Source of the DNA: Charina bottae
Taxonomy: Eukaryota; Chordata; Lepidosauria; Squamata; Charinaidae
DNA: 64,000 nucleotides
Reading direction: 5' to 3'
Assembly (NCBI GenBank): GCA_023362775.1
Contig: JALMGJ010000020.1
Location: forward strand, 2,666,001 to 2,730,000
The notes beneath the pieces were generated by a model that worked only from the letters and a program-made list of their open reading frames with translations, did not search any database and was not told the origin of the DNA. This document shows positions 49,272-61,322 of this stretch, piece by piece. Position numbers and translations under genes: made by a program. Position 1 is the stretch's first letter. The number at the start of each line of letters is the position of its first letter.

Positions 49272-49565
49272 TGCTCAGAAATGGAAAGGTTCAACACTAT
49301 CCACCACGGAGGAGTGGCTGGTGAAGATGATGGAACTTGCGGAGATGGCTAAATTAACTTCTTTGAAAAAACAATATCTACATTTATGGCTGACTGGAAA
49401 TCCCTGATAGACTTTTTTGCATGAAAAAAATGCAATCATGATTTGTGGTTTTGATGATTAGAAAAGAACTGGATAATAGAAAAAAGTAAGATTTTTTTGG
49501 TAACCATAGAGTAAGTGTTAATTTTATAATTGTACTTATATTTGCTGCAGAAGAAATCGGAAGCT

Positions 49566-49618
<53 letters not shown>

Positions 49619-49680
49619 TTTGTGTTAGGTTTTATGTTCTTTGTAAAACTTTTAATAAAATTTATTTTTAAAAAGAGAGA
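49272..49680 (+). mobile_element. L1-type LINE, ORF2 C-terminus and 3' UTR, 16-bp target duplication
   Basis: 409 bp, strongly 5'-truncated, flanked by GAGAAGCTGTACCATC at 49256-49271 and 49681-49696. The first part encodes the L1 ORF2 C-terminal block (EEWLVKMMELAEMAKLTSL, then a HLWLTGNPLIDFF-like end). The 3' UTR holds a (CT)n run of about 46 bp (49568-49615) and TTTTAATAAAATTTATTTTT. This is a clear target-primed insertion. Confidence 0.92.
49568..49615. repeat. (CT)n microsatellite inside the L1 3' UTR
   Basis: About 23 CT units in the L1 3' UTR, probably expanded from the native pyrimidine-rich stretch. Confidence 0.95.
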
Positions 49681-50705
49681 GAGAAGCTGTACCATCCGAC
49701 AGCTGAGAACTCTTTGGAAGAACCTGAGTTTTCAAAACCACGAAGAATGTGAAGGCACAGATTATCTCCACATCAGAGCCAGCTCGCTCACATAAGCCAC
49801 CAGCATACTTCCCATTCTGTTAGGAAATGATGGAAATGAAAGAAAGAGCTGGCTCCACTGAAAAGAAAAAAAACCCATGCATCAAGTACTTCTTGGTTCA
49901 TCAATCCAGATTTGTAGGGAGATTGATGGGAAGAAGAAAAAAATGAAGAAACCAAGCCTGGAATGTTTGCTTACATAGAAAAACATACTGCATTATAAGG
50001 GCCATCATTTAGTCCAAGAGATTAATATGATGGAAACAAAGAGGAGCCACGAGCAAAAACTCACTTTGTTGTAGGTAAGTCAAACGGTAGCTATTAAATT
50101 TGAAAATACCAGTAGCCTATTGCAACATGAACTTCTGATGAGAAGTTTGGATAACTATATGAAAATAGGCATTGTGGAGATCTATCATGGGAAATAAAGC
50201 TTTTTGATTAACAAGGAAAGATGATAGCTAATATTACAAAAGCAATATGGGATGACAGATTAGTTGAGGTTTCACAGTTCTAAAACTGGAGGAAGTCCTC
50301 CATTGTTCAGTACAGATGCAGAAAGATAAGGAGAAACCCACCATCACCTGCAGTGAAAATAGATTCTGGCCTCACCCACTTTTGGAGTGTATCCCTTAAT
50401 ATGTTGCACAAAATTGATGCAACCCTTAAGCTGATGAAACTAGTACACTTCCCCTTTAGAACAGCACACAGAACACCATAGCACACAAACCAACTATCTC
50501 AGCGTAGTATTTACTGTATGTAGTGAGCAATATAATGACTACAGGACTAAAGAATGAAATGAAAGGCAATTGGAATGAGAGAAGTAGCCTTAATTTAGTC
50601 AACACTATCACTTCACAGTCAGGGAACAGAGGGAATAATTTATTTGATTATTATTTAAAATAAAAGTTTTGCAATTCTATGTGAACTATGAAAAGTAAGA
50701 TTTAC

Positions 50706-50827
50706 CTGTTTTTCTGAGTGGAAAATCATCTTTGGAATCATACATTCCCAATACAGGGTGATTGTAAATGCCTGATGTTCCGCTCTGTGGTGGAGAGCTC
50801 TGATCAAGAGAACTATGTTGCGTTTTC
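50706..50827 (-). CDS. HDAC4: HDAC4 exon B (about human residues 205-244)
   Basis: 122 bp, with one leading base, 40 codons and one trailing base. It encodes [16 protein letters not shown], then a short divergent stretch, then [20 protein letters not shown]. The final RKT is the start of the RKTASEP site, the first 14-3-3-binding phosphosite of HDAC4 (human Ser246), which is completed by exon C across a 17.7-kb intron. The acceptor is a T-rich tract ending TTTTTTTAG and the donor is CAG followed by GTAAAT. The exon is free of repeats, although the next intron begins with an L2 tail about 0.5 kb further on. The serine/proline-rich composition suggests a disordered linker. Confidence 0.96.
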
Positions 50828-51319
50828 CTAAAAAAACAATGTTATTGCAGAGGTTAAGAATAGTATCTCCATTGTTTATACTGATGCCTCCAAGTCACAT
50901 TTCTCTTCTTTTCTACTCTGCCATGACAACCAACATGTTAATACAATTAATATGACGTCTCCAATTCTGTACAGATTGTTAGAAATGCATTTTACAATGA
51001 ACATTGTTTTTGTTTTCATTTAATTGAAACTTTTAGCATTTTAACTTAAGAACATGCAAAACAAAAATGCAAAATTATAGTATTTTAGAACTAAACCTTA
51101 TTCAGTTATTATTTTATTTCATTTTTAAAATGTTTTGTAGCCTGTTTTTTGCCTCTAGAGCACTCATTTATTTCTCTCTCCTTCCAAACCATATAATTAC
51201 ATGTCTGTTATAGTAGTATTTATAGAGCTTTTAGGTTTCCTATAGTTTTCAAGACAGCATTCAGGGTATTTGCTTTGATCTTTAAAGCCTGAAACAGCTT
51301 ATGCCTGTATTTCTGTTTC

Positions 51320-51477
51320 TATATCTGTTTGTTTGTTTAAGGTGCTTTTTTAACACTTCAGGTGGTATGAATCTAAGTGGCTTATAATAAAAGCATTAAA
51401 ATATATCAATTAACATGTGAAAATCAAAACATAGTCACATCTCAACAACATAATTCCACCTTATACTCATCAATCCA
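51320..51477 (-). mobile_element. L2-type LINE 3' tail, split by BovB
   Basis: A TTTGTTTGTTTAAGGTGC tail, then TTCAGGTGGTATGAATCTAAG, is a degraded reverse of the L2 3' end. The element resumes at 54680 after the BovB; text near 55050 (GGTCTTCAAGGGCAGCCC) matches the L2 C-terminal area. Confidence 0.6.
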
Positions 51478-54400
51478 GCAAAGGAGATCTCGTGGTGCTG
51501 GAGCTTGAGCACCTCAATGACGCCATGAGCCAAACCGTGAAGGGACACCCAAGACAGGAAGGTCATGGCAGAGAGGTCAGACTAAATACGATCCCTGGGG
51601 AAGGTAATGGCAACCTACCCCAGTATTCTTGCCGTGAAAACTAAATGGATCAGTACAACCAGAGATATGTCAGTATACCATCGGAAGATGGGACTCCCAG
51701 GTCGGAAGATGGTCAAAATGCTACTGGGGAGGAACAGAGGATAAGTTCAACTAGCCCCAGATGTGATGACGCAGCTAGCTCAAAGCAGAAATGCTGGTGG
51801 TGAACAACGAATCCGATGTTCTAAAGATCAACACACCATAGGAACCTGGAATGTAAGATCTATGAGCCAGGGCAAATTGGATGTGGTTATTGGTGAGATG
51901 GCAAGATTAAATATAGACATTTTGGGTGTCAGTGAACTGAAATGGACTGGAATGGGCCACTTCACATCAGATGACCACCAGATCTACTACTGTGGACAAG
52001 AGGACCACAGAAGAAATGGAGTAGCCTTCATAATTAATAATAAAGTGGCTAAAGCAGTGCTTGGATACAATCCAAAAAACGATAGAATGATCTCAATTTG
52101 AATTCAGGGTAAGCCATTTAACATCACAGTGATCCAAATATACGCCCCAACCACAGATGCTGAAGAAGCAGAAGTAGATCAGTTCTATGAGGATCTGCAG
52201 GACCTACTGGATAATACGCCAAAAAGATGTTATTTTCATTACAGGAGACTGGAATGCTAAGGTGGGTAGTCACACGACACCTGGAATTACAGGCAAGCAT
52301 GGTCTGGGAGAACAAAATGAAGCGGGACACAGGCTGATAGAATTTTGCCAAGACAATTCACTGTGCATAACAAACACTCTCTTCCAGCAACCTAAAAGAC
52401 AACTTTATACATGGACTTCACCAGATGGTCGACACTGAAATCAAATTGACTACATCCTTTGCAGCCAAAGGTGGCGGACATCTATACAGTCGGTAAAAAC
52501 AAGACCTGGAGCTGACTGTAGTTCAGATCACGAACTTCTTATTGCAAAATTTAGAATCAGACTAAAGAGAATAGGGAAGACCCACAGATCAGTTAGATAT
52601 GAGCTCACTAACATTCCTAAGGAATATGCAGTGGAGGTGAAGAATAGATTAAGGGACTAGATTTAGTAGATAGGGTCCCGGAAGAACTATGGACAGAGGT
52701 TGGCAACATTGTTCAGGAGGCGGTAACAAAAAACATCCCAAAAAAAAAGAAAACCAAGAAGGCAAGATGGCTGTCTGCTGAGACACTAGAATTAGCCCAA
52801 GAAAGAAGGAAAGCAAAAGGCAACAGTGATAGGGGGAGATATGCCCAATTAAATGCAAAATTCCAGAGGTTAGCCAGAAGAGATAAGGAATTATTTTTAA
52901 AAAAGCAATGCGTGGAAGTGGAAAAAGACAATAGAATAGGAAGGGCAAGAGACCTCTTCCAGAAAATTAGAAACATCGGTGGTAAATTCCAGGCAAAAAT
53001 GGGTATGATCAAAAATAAAAATGGCAAGGACCTGACAGAAGCAGAAGAGATCAAGAAAAGGTGGCAAGACTATACGGAAGGTCTGTATAGGAAGGATAAT
53101 AATACCGGGGATAGCTTTGATGGTGTGGTCAGTGAGTTAGAGCCAGACATCCTGAAGAGTGAGGTTGAATGGGCCTTAAGAAGCATTGCTAATAACAAGG
53201 CAGCAGGAGACGACGGTATCCCAGCTGAACTGTTTAAAATCTGGCAAGATGATGCTGACAAGGTGATGCATGCCATATGCCAGCAAATTTGGAAAACACA
53301 AGAATGGCCATCAGATTGGAAAAAATCAACTTATATCCCCATACCAAAAAAGGGAAACGCTAAAGAATGTTCAAACTATCAAACAGTGGCACTTATTTCA
53401 CATGCCAGTAAGGTAATGCTCAAGATCCTGAAAGGTAGACTCCAGCAATTCATGGAGTGAGAATTGCCAGATGTAGAAGCTGGGTTTAGAAAAGGCACAG
53501 GAACTAGAGACCAAATTGCCAATATCCACTGAATAATGGAGAAAGACAGGGAGTTTCAGAAAAAAATCTATTTCTGTTTTATTGACTATTCTAAAGCCTT
53601 TGACTGTGTGGATCATAACAAATTGTGATAAGTTCTTGGTGGTATGGGGATACCAAGTCATCTTGTCTGCCTCCTGAGGAATCTGTATAACGACCAAGTA
53701 GCAACGGTAAGAACAGAGCAGGGAACAACGGACTGGTTTAAGATTGGGAAAGGAGTACGGCAGGGTTGTATACTCTCACCCTACCTACTCAACTTGGACG
53801 CAGAACACATCATGCAACATGATGAATACAAGGCTGGATGAATACAAGGCTGGAGTTAAAATCACTGGAAGAAACATTAACAATCTCAGATATGCAGATG
53901 ATACCACTTTGATGGCTGAAAGCGAGGAGGAGCTGAGGAGCCTTATGACGAAGGTGAAAGAAGAAAGTGCAAAAGCTGGGTTGCAGTTAAACCTAAAAAA
54001 AAACAAGATTATGGCAACCAGCGATTGATAATTGGCAAATAGAGGGAGAAAACATGGAGGCAGTGACAGACTTTGTTTTTCTAGGCGGAAAGATTACTGT
54101 AGATGCTGACTGCAGCCAGGAAATCAGAAGTTTACTTCTTGGGAGGAGAGCAATGACAAATCTTGATAAAATAGTTAAGAGCAGAGACATCACACTGACA
54201 ACAAAGGTCCACATAGTTAAAGCAATGGTATTCCCTGTAGTAACCTATGGCTGCGAGAGCTGGACCATAAGGAAGGCTGAGCGAAGGAAGATAGATGCTT
54301 TTGAACTGTGGTGTTGGAGAAAAATTCTGAGAGTGCCTTGGACTGCAAGAAGATCAAGCCAGTCCATACTCCAGGAAATAAAGCCAGACTGCTCACTTGA

Positions 54401-54666
54401 GGGAATGATATTAAAGGCAAAACTGAAGTACTTTGGTCACATAATGAGAAGACAGGATACCCTGGAGAAGATGCTGATGCTAGGGAAAGTGGAAGGGAAA
54501 AGGAAGAGGGGCCGACCAAGGGCAAGATAAATGGATGATATTCTGGAGGTGACAGACTCGACCTTGGGGGAGCTAGGGATGGTGACAGCCGACAGGAAGC
54601 TCTGGCGTGGGCTGCTCCATGAAGTCACGAAGAGTCGGAAGCAACTGAACGAATAAACAACAAAAA
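51478..54666 (+). mobile_element. BovB (RTE) LINE, subfamily 2, full length, 13-bp target duplication
   Basis: 3189 bp, plus strand, flanked by ACTCATCAATCCA (51465-51477 and 54667-54679). The 5' region begins GCAAAGGAGATCTCGTGGTG. The endonuclease opens with IGTWNVRSMSQGKLDVV (51840) and ISELKW-like wording, then the linker, then RT blocks spread over several frames, including YADDTTLMAESEEEL (about 53890), and the C-terminal PWTARRSSQS. It closes with AACTGAACGAATAAACAACA. About seven stops or frameshifts make it inactive. Several plus-strand ORFs between 51.7 and 54.5 kb are its pieces. Confidence 0.95.
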
Positions 54667-54679
54667 ACTCATCAATCCA

Positions 54680-55095
54680 AAATGACATACAATGTTAAAC
54701 AGTGCCACCATTCATCACAGGCATCCACTCTTCATTTCACAGTCCAAATGCTCTTGGAAAGATTTTAATAATTTCCTAAATATCAAGATGCAGAGCTTGT
54801 ATCTGGTGATAGGGTTTTCCACAAGAGGGGGAAATGCCCATCGCCATGTACCACATCTCATGGAGCAGATATTCTCTGCCTTGGGTGGGCAGATTCTACA
54901 AGTTACCAGGTCCAAAGCCATGAAGGTCTTTAAAGGTAATAACCTGATAACCAGCACCTTAAATTGCAGCGCCTGGAATACTGGAGTTATATGACTATAT
55001 GGAGTAGTTCTGGTTAGCATACAGGCAGATGCATTTTGCATCAGCTCTCATGTGTGGATGGTCTTCAAGGGCAGCCCAAACATAAAGTGACTAGA
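54680..55095 (-). mobile_element. L2-type LINE, continuation after BovB
   Basis: Minus-strand L2 C-terminal and 3' region: ACCTGATAACCAGCACCTTAA, in fragments, and GGTCTTCAAGGGCAGCCC correspond to the same area of the 58.6-kb L2 copy (GGTGATAACCAACACC, CTCTTCAAGGGTAGCCCC). Together with 51320-51477 it is one old element split by the BovB. Confidence 0.75.
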
Positions 55096-55139
55096 GCACA
55101 AGAAACTGTTGCTTCCCATGTTAGTTATTTCAGACACTT

Positions 55140-55500
55140 TCTTTCAATGTGAAAAGCGCATATTGGAATAAAAAACAGAAATCTAAATGATTGCTGCTGA
55201 TGGATCAATGGAGAATTGCAAGAAGGGTGAAGCCTATATGAAGATCAGAAGATTGGAATATAGAAATTAAAATGTACTAGACAAAGAAAAGTTCCTGTGT
55301 ATTGTACGAAAGACTAACATTTAAAGCAGAATATTGTACTTAATGACCAAAGATAGATTGGTCATCTATTTCTCTTACTTTTCTTTTTTACTATTTTTCT
55401 TTATCTCACTTTTCCTTTTCCTTTTCTTTTTCTTTTTACTTTGTATTTCTATTTCCTTTTCTAACTTTTAATATGTATTATAAAATTTAATAAAATGTAT
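55140..55500 (+). mobile_element. L1-type LINE 3' UTR (plus)
   Basis: Contains a pyrimidine-rich tract (55370-55460) and ends in TATTATAAAATTTAATAAAATG, like the L1 3' UTRs at 43.2 and 49.6 kb. The upstream part carries no ORF2 coding I can recognise. Confidence 0.55.
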
Positions 55501-56599
55501 GAAAAAGAAATCACATGTAATCAGCATGTGAATGAATTTTTCCTATGGTCTACATTAGAGATCCTAACTTGCATAGAATAGCATGAGCATGCCAAAGGTG
55601 AAACTAGGCTTTTGGCACACTAGGCCCAAATGTTAACCAGTCCTTCCTATTAGCAGGGAAATGCTGTATGTGGTACAACCACGGCTAGTAGCATAGCCTA
55701 CTCTTTTTTATTCCTAGTAAAAATGTTATGTCAAAGCCTCAACTGACCAAAACCATGATGGACAGTGAACATCAATATTCATGGCTGAAGAATTTAAATG
55801 TAAGAGAAGTGTATAGTAAAAAGCATAAATTAATAATAACAAGTTACGTTGTACATTTGTAAAATTAAGACAAAGGGGAAACATGTAATATTCTGAATCA
55901 AGGTGGTCTGATAGAGTATGTGTATGAAAATGAAGATATAGGTTTAATTGTGAACAAAGGGCTAAAATGTATGTCAGAAAGTATGAACTAGGAACAGTGG
56001 GTGTGTATGGAAGTAGGAATTCATAGCTTAATGACAGTGGCACGCAATCCAATGAATGATGATAATGAAAGAACTAGGGGTGGCTTTTGGGAAACCATGA
56101 CTGATTTTAGACTGTGAAAGATGTGAGAGTGAAGAAACTTAGAGGTTCTGAAAGTGAGAAAGACTTTTTTTTCCTTAGTATTAAGAGTTATCTTGGGAAA
56201 AATCTTGGGAAAAATATATATGGATGAAATGGAAAAAAGTGAAATAAACTAGACTGAAAGTAGAACAACTTCAGGAAAAGGAAGTCTAAGTCCTGTATGA
56301 AAAAGAAGAGAATAACCTCCAACAGAATGAATGGAAAGTAGACATAAAGAAGATATGGAAGTTCTTTGCAACAGAGTGAAAAAAAATATTACAGAAGCCT
56401 AGTTTCACTAATCAGAAATATAAAAAGGATGTTTGGTGAAATTATGAAATGAAATGTGGATGAGAAAATAATGCATATAAGTGATTTTTCCAGAAGATGA
56501 TACAAAAGATTGTTGCAAAGAATGTAGCAAAGCACAGTTAAGAGACAAAGAAAATACAGAGCAATTTTGATGGAAATAAAAAAATGATTTGGAAGTGGG

Positions 56600-58312
56600 T
56601 TAAAAGGGGTAAACAAGGAACTTCCAGCATAGTGAATGGAATTTAAGATTAAAAGTGATAAAATGATAAAATGATTAAACAAGGCAATGTGGAATAAACA
56701 TTTTAGAGATTTGTATGGGAATGAATGTGATATGTCAGAGTGGAACTTGAATGAATTCTATACACATTCATGTACAAATAACAGGGTAAAACTACAAGCT
56801 TAGATTATGTATCTGTAGAAATATTCATAACTGTAATGTGATTTACTTATGGAGTTGTTGTGCAGCTTGCCTAACATTTCTGTGAAAACTACATCTGTGC
56901 CCTACTGGAATACTATTATTCTTCAGGTTGCAAGAATGAATTCAAAAACTATTATTTATTAAGTGTACCTGAGAAAGTGTTTGGCAAAATTCTGATTGAA
57001 ATGGTACCAGAGAAAATGAGAAAATCTGGGAAGTGCAGCACAACGTCATGCTGAGCATGGGCTACATAAACCAAAGTTTTGCTCTTCAGCAATTCACTGA
57101 GAAATGTATAAATGTGAGTAATAAATTTTATTGTATATCTGTTGATTAAGATAAAGTGTATGGTAAAGTGAATAAAATAAAATTAAATTATGGCATATAT
57201 GATGCTAGAATTGGTTGCTGAATATAAACATGATACATGAGGGAAGTAAAGCATGTGTGAGAATGGAATGCTTAGCAAAATGGTTTAATATGGGAAAGGA
57301 GTAAGATAAGGGTATGAGGTCCCCTTGATTATTTAATGTATTTATGGATAAATATATTAGGAATGCTTGTAGTGATGCATACTGGTTGGGGATGTGAATG
57401 TGAGTGTACTTTTTTTGCAAATGATGCTGTGTTCTTGGATGAGAACCCAAATAATATGCAGCAAATGTTAGGTAGTACAACACAACAAGGACTACAGAAT
57501 TGAAAATTAATGTATCTGAGACCCAGATGGTTGTGTTCGACAAGGAAAATGAATTGACTAATTACCTAAATGGTGAAAAATTTGAGCAGGAACATGAATC
57601 TGTGTACCAGTAGAATGTTTACTGAAGATGTGAAAATGGAAAAAAAAATATGATGTGTAAATACTGGTAGAAAGGTAGGATGTAGTAGGTAGTTAACAGG
57701 GGCGTGGTGGCTCAGTGGGTAAGACGCCAGGCTTGTTGATCGGAAGATTGCAAGTTCGGAGGTTCGAATCCCTAGCCCTGCGTGCAGAGTGAGCTCCCGC
57801 ACTCGCCCCAGCTCTTGCCAACCTAGCAATTTGAAAGCATGCAAATGCAAGTAGATTAATAGGTACCACTTCGGTGGGTAGGTAACAGCGTTCCGTGCGT
57901 GTCATGCGGCCACATGACCGTGGAAGCGTCTTCGGACAACGCTGGCTCTTTGGCTAACAAACGGAGATGAGCACCGGCCCCTAGAGTCGGACACGACTGC
58001 ACAAATGTGCGGGGGGTACCTTTACCTTTACCTTTAGTAGGTAGTTAGTTATGAGGAATGAGTGTCAAAAGTGAAAATACCTATGCATAAGAGCATAATG
58101 GAAGTGAGAATTCAGTATATCAAGAAACATAAAACAAAGTCAAATGCTGTAGGAATGATTTATGTGTAAAATACTTTGGGTAAAACAAGAAGACATAAGA
58201 GTCAGGAATGATGTCAAGGTGACAAATGAATCTGGATTGAATGCAAAAGTGAGTGACCAGTACAAAAATATATTGAGGTGGTTTGTCATACAGTGTTTGT
58301 GAATGCATAAGG
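56600..58312 (+). pseudogene. degenerate RTE-like LINE (plus), split by a SINE
   Basis: Recognised by RT blocks in broken frames: a KVFGKILIE-like start (about 56975), EGSKACVRM near 57240, WFNMGKG and LLFNVFMDKYIRNA-like wording near 57280-57370, FANDAVFLDENPNNMQQML (the FADD-box region with ND for DD) near 57415, and LRWF near 58275. This is a LINE lineage distinct from BovB, L2 and the zinc-finger LINE. A SINE at 57696-58035 and a hAT MITE at 58313-58546 inserted into or beside it. The left limit is uncertain; 55.5-56.6 kb may also belong to it. Confidence 0.65.
57696..58035 (+). mobile_element. tRNA-derived SINE with TTTACC tail, 12-bp target duplication
   Basis: 340 bp, plus orientation, flanked by AGTAGGTAGTTA (57684-57695 and 58036-58047). 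Same family as the 20.5-kb copy: head GGGGCGTGGTGGCTCAGTGG, B-box GGTTCGAATCC, CGGACACGACTGCACAAATG near the 3' end, and a (CTTTAC)n tail. The pol III boxes look functional by sequence. Confidence 0.95.
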
Positions 58313-58546
58313 CAGAGCTTTCCAAACTGTGTGTTGGGACACGTTAGTGTGTCGGCTGCAGTGTCTGGGTGTGTCGCGGCTGCTGCTGCCGCCGAGCCCT
58401 GCCAGGATTCTGCGCAGGTCCTAGTGCCTGCCTTGTGCCCCGCTGTAAGAGTGTGTCGTGAAATGATGCCCTGCTGTAAGAGTGTGTCGCGAAATGATGC
58501 ATGTCTAAAAAGTGTGTCACCAACATGAAAAGTTTGGAAAGCTCTG
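58313..58546. mobile_element. hAT MITE, 8-bp target duplication GCATAAGG
   Basis: 234 bp, same family as those at 44.1 and 48.9 kb. Ends CAGAGCTTTCCAAACTGTGT and, in reverse, CAGAGCTTTCCAAACTTTTC. Perfect duplication GCATAAGG (58305-58312 and 58547-58554). The interior carries several GTGTGTCG words and a poor GC-rich core. Inserted in the old RTE-like LINE. Confidence 0.95.
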
Positions 58547-58589
58547 GCATAAGGTAAAGGTAAAGGTGGACTCTCAGTCAGATGGAACT

Positions 58590-61229
58590 CTCTTACAGAT
58601 GGGGCTCGTAGAATGCCCTCTCTGCATGACCGGGTGGGACGGGTTGATGTGACAGGGATGAGACGGTCCCTCAGGTAACCTGGTTTCATGCCATGTAGGG
58701 CTTTAAAGGTGATAACCAACACCTTGAATTGAATCCGGAAGCAAACTGGCACCCAATGCAGCTCATGGACCAAAGGTGTTATGTTTGCTGATCTTGAGGC
58801 ACCTAAAATCACCCACGCAGCTGCATTTTGAACCAATTGAAGCCTCCAGACGCTCTTCAAGGGTAGCCCCATGTAGAGCGCATTACAATAATTTATATGG
58901 GAGATGACCAGGGCATGAGTGACTGTTCGAAGGGCCTCTCGCTCCAGGAAAGGGCGTAACTGGCACACAACACAAACTTGTGCAAAGGCCCTTCTGGCCA
59001 CGACTGCCACCTGCTCTTCGAGCAGGAGTCGTGAGTCCAAGAGGACCCCCAAGTTATGCACTGGTTCTGTCTGGGGCAGTGCAACCCCTCCAGAACTAAG
59101 GATGGTAAATTCCTGGACACCGAGGGGCCATTAATCCACAGCCACTCTGTCTTACCAGGGTTCAGCTGAAGCCTGTTGTTCCCCATTAAGACCCCCACAG
59201 CCCCCAGGCACTTGGACAGGGTAGTCACAGCATCACTTACTTCCCCCGGGATGGAGATGTATAACTGAGTATCATCAGCATATTGATGATATCTCATCCC
59301 GTGGAGACGGATGATCTCGCCCAGTAGTTTCATGTAGATGTGAAATAGGAGAGAGCACTGAGCCCTGCGGCACCCCACAAAGGAGGGGCCGTGGACCTGA
59401 TCTCTCCTTCCCTATCAACACCAATTGGGACCGGCCCTGGAGGAAGGAGGTGAACCAGCGTAGAACCACGCTGCCCACCCCCAACTCCTTGAGTCGTCCA
59501 AAAAGGATACCTTGGTCGATGGTATCAAAAGCTGCTGAGAGGAGAGCCAGGATGGATGCACTGCCCCCATCCCGCTCCCGCCAGAGATCATCCATAAGCA
59601 CGACCAATGCCGTTTCCGTCCCATATCCCAGCCTGAAACCTGACTGAAAGGGGTCTAGATAATCCATTTCATCTAGAATCCTCTGGAGCTGCAACGCCAC
59701 CACTTTCTCAACCACCTTCCCCATAAAGGGGAGGTGGGAGACTGGACAAAAATTGTCCAGTAAAACAGGGTCCAGCGATGGTTTCTTGAGAAGGGGGCGC
59801 ACCAGCGCCTCCTTGAAGGCCGCTGGAAACACCCCCTCCTGCAAGGATGCATTTACCACCGACTGGACCCAGCCACACGTCACCTCCCGAGCTGATTGCA
59901 CCAGCCAGGAGGGACATGGATCTAATTCGCATGTGGTGGCATTTACAGTCCAGAGGATCCTATCCACTTCCTCAGGTCCAACAGGATCAAACTGTTCCCA
60001 GATAACTGGGTAAGTACGTTCCTCAGGCATCTCCCCAGAACATGTTTCACGCTTAGAGTCTAACTTAGAGCAAATCTGAGCGATTTTATCCTGCAGATGC
60101 CCAGAAAACTCCTCAGCATGGCCCTGTAGATGGTTTTCTGAATCTCCTTTCCCCAAAAGGGATCGGGTGATCCTGAACAGGGCCGCTGGGCGGCATTCTG
60201 CGGATGCAATAAGAGCGGAGAAATACTGGCGTTTCACCGCTCTTACCGCCACAAGGTAGGCCTTAACCGCGGCTCTAGCTTGTGTTTGGTCAGGTTCAGT
60301 CTTTGTCTTCCTCCAGCGGCGCTCTAGGCATCTCTTAATCCTCTTCAGGACCCTCAACTCCTCCGTGAACCATGGGGAGTGTCGGGTTTGATAGGATAAG
60401 AGAGGCCGCACAGGCGCGATCCTGTCCAAGGCCCCAGCCGCCTCCCTATTCCAGGTAGCAGCTAGGGCCTCCGCTGGACCGTGCAGCAGATCCTCGGGGA
60501 TAACCCCCAGCTCCCTCTGAAACTGAGTTGGGTCCATCAGTCACCGGGGGTGGACCGATCGAATAGGTCCTGCCTCCCTGCGGAGTGGGGCGGCATAAGA
60601 GAATCTCAAGGCCACCAGGGCGTGATCTGACCATGACAAAGGGGAAAGATGTAACTCTCCCCTCAGAGCACATTGCCACTGCTCCGACAAGAAAACTAAG
60701 TCCAGTGTGAGACCACTGTCTCGAGTCGGGTCCCGAATGATCTGAGTCAGGCCCATGGCCGCCATGGTAGTCATGAACTCCCGAGCTGCCTCTGAGGACT
60801 GTCCCAGGGATGGCAGATTGAAATCCCCCAGAACCATATCTGGGGAATTCCACTGCCAACCCCGGGACAGTCTCCTGCAGCTCAGGCAGGGAGGTTGCTA
60901 CGCAGCAGGGAGGCTGGTACAGCAGGAACACTCCCAACTGCTCTCGGGCACCCAACTTGAAGAACAGGGTCTCACAACCGGCTACTTGTGGAGCAGCGCC
61001 CCTGAAGGCCACAAGAGACTCTCGGATGACAACTGCCACCCCTCCTCCCCTGCCCTGACATCTCAGTTGGTGCCACACCCGAAACCCAGCCAGGCACATC
61101 TCTGACAAAGCCACTCCTCCCTCCGGGCCCAGCCAGGTTTCAGTAATACACGCCAGGTCAGCCCCCTCCTCCATGATCAAGTCACTTATGAGGGGGGCCT
61201 TGTTGTTAACTGACCTGGCGTTAAGAAGC
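58590..61229 (-). mobile_element. L2-type LINE, long copy (endonuclease to C-terminus)
   Basis: About 2.6 kb on the minus strand, the best L2 in the window. Blocks in order: endonuclease LACITETWLGPEGG (61180 downward) and VLGDFNLPSLG near 60830, with SDHALVALRF; linker and RT start in a frame at 60537-59275 with PDFQSGFR-like [30 protein letters not shown] core [10 protein letters not shown] near 59260; C-terminal SHINYCNALYMGLP and ELHWVPVC blocks to 58620. The 3' tail is absent. Three or four frame changes make it inactive. Confidence 0.9.
59275..60537 (-). CDS. L2-type LINE reverse transcriptase, partial frame
   Basis: 420-codon open frame with the linker between endonuclease and RT ([22 protein letters not shown] wording), then RT blocks [43 protein letters not shown] and [11 protein letters not shown]. 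The YADD block falls in the next frame (59378-58893), so one frameshift separates it. The LSAAFDTID wording marks an L2/CR1-group enzyme. The D in SAAFDTI is the first catalytic aspartate. Confidence 0.85.
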   Translation of the reverse strand: MDPTQFQRELGVIPEDLLHGPAEALAATWNREAAGALDRIAPVRPLLSYQTRHSPWFTEELRVLKRIKRCLERRWRKTKTEPDQTQARAAVKAYLVAVRAVKRQYFSALIASAECRPAALFRITRSLLGKGDSENHLQGHAEEFSGHLQDKIAQICSKLDSKRETCSGEMPEERTYPVIWEQFDPVGPEEVDRILWTVNATTCELDPCPSWLVQSAREVTCGWVQSVVNASLQEGVFPAAFKEALVRPLLKKPSLDPVLLDNFCPVSHLPFMGKVVEKVVALQLQRILDEMDYLDPFQSGFRLGYGTETALVVLMDDLWRERDGGSASILALLSAAFDTIDQGILFGRLKELGVGSVVLRWFTSFLQGRSQLVLIGKERSGPRPLLCGVPQGSVLSPISHLHETTGRDHPSPRDEISSIC

Positions 61230-61285
61230 AGTTGCCACTGTCTTTTTCCTAGGGCTGAGAGAGAGTGACTGGGCTAAAGTTAATT
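61230..61285 (-). mobile_element. Sauria-type SINE scrap
   Basis: TTGCCACTGTCTTTTTCC and CTAGGGCTGAGAGAGAGTGAC match part of the SINE at 23806-24042 (TTGCCATTGCCTCCTTCC, CTAGGGCTGAGAGAGGGGGAC). About 55 bp only, directly beside the 5' end of the L2. Confidence 0.65.
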
Positions 61286-61322
61286 GTGTTTGTATGGCTA
61301 TTAAAACATTATGTTTTGTTGT

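Noticed and set aside
49568..49615. CRISPR-like or regulatory repeat
   Set aside because: It is a simple CT microsatellite within an L1 3' UTR; there are no spacers.
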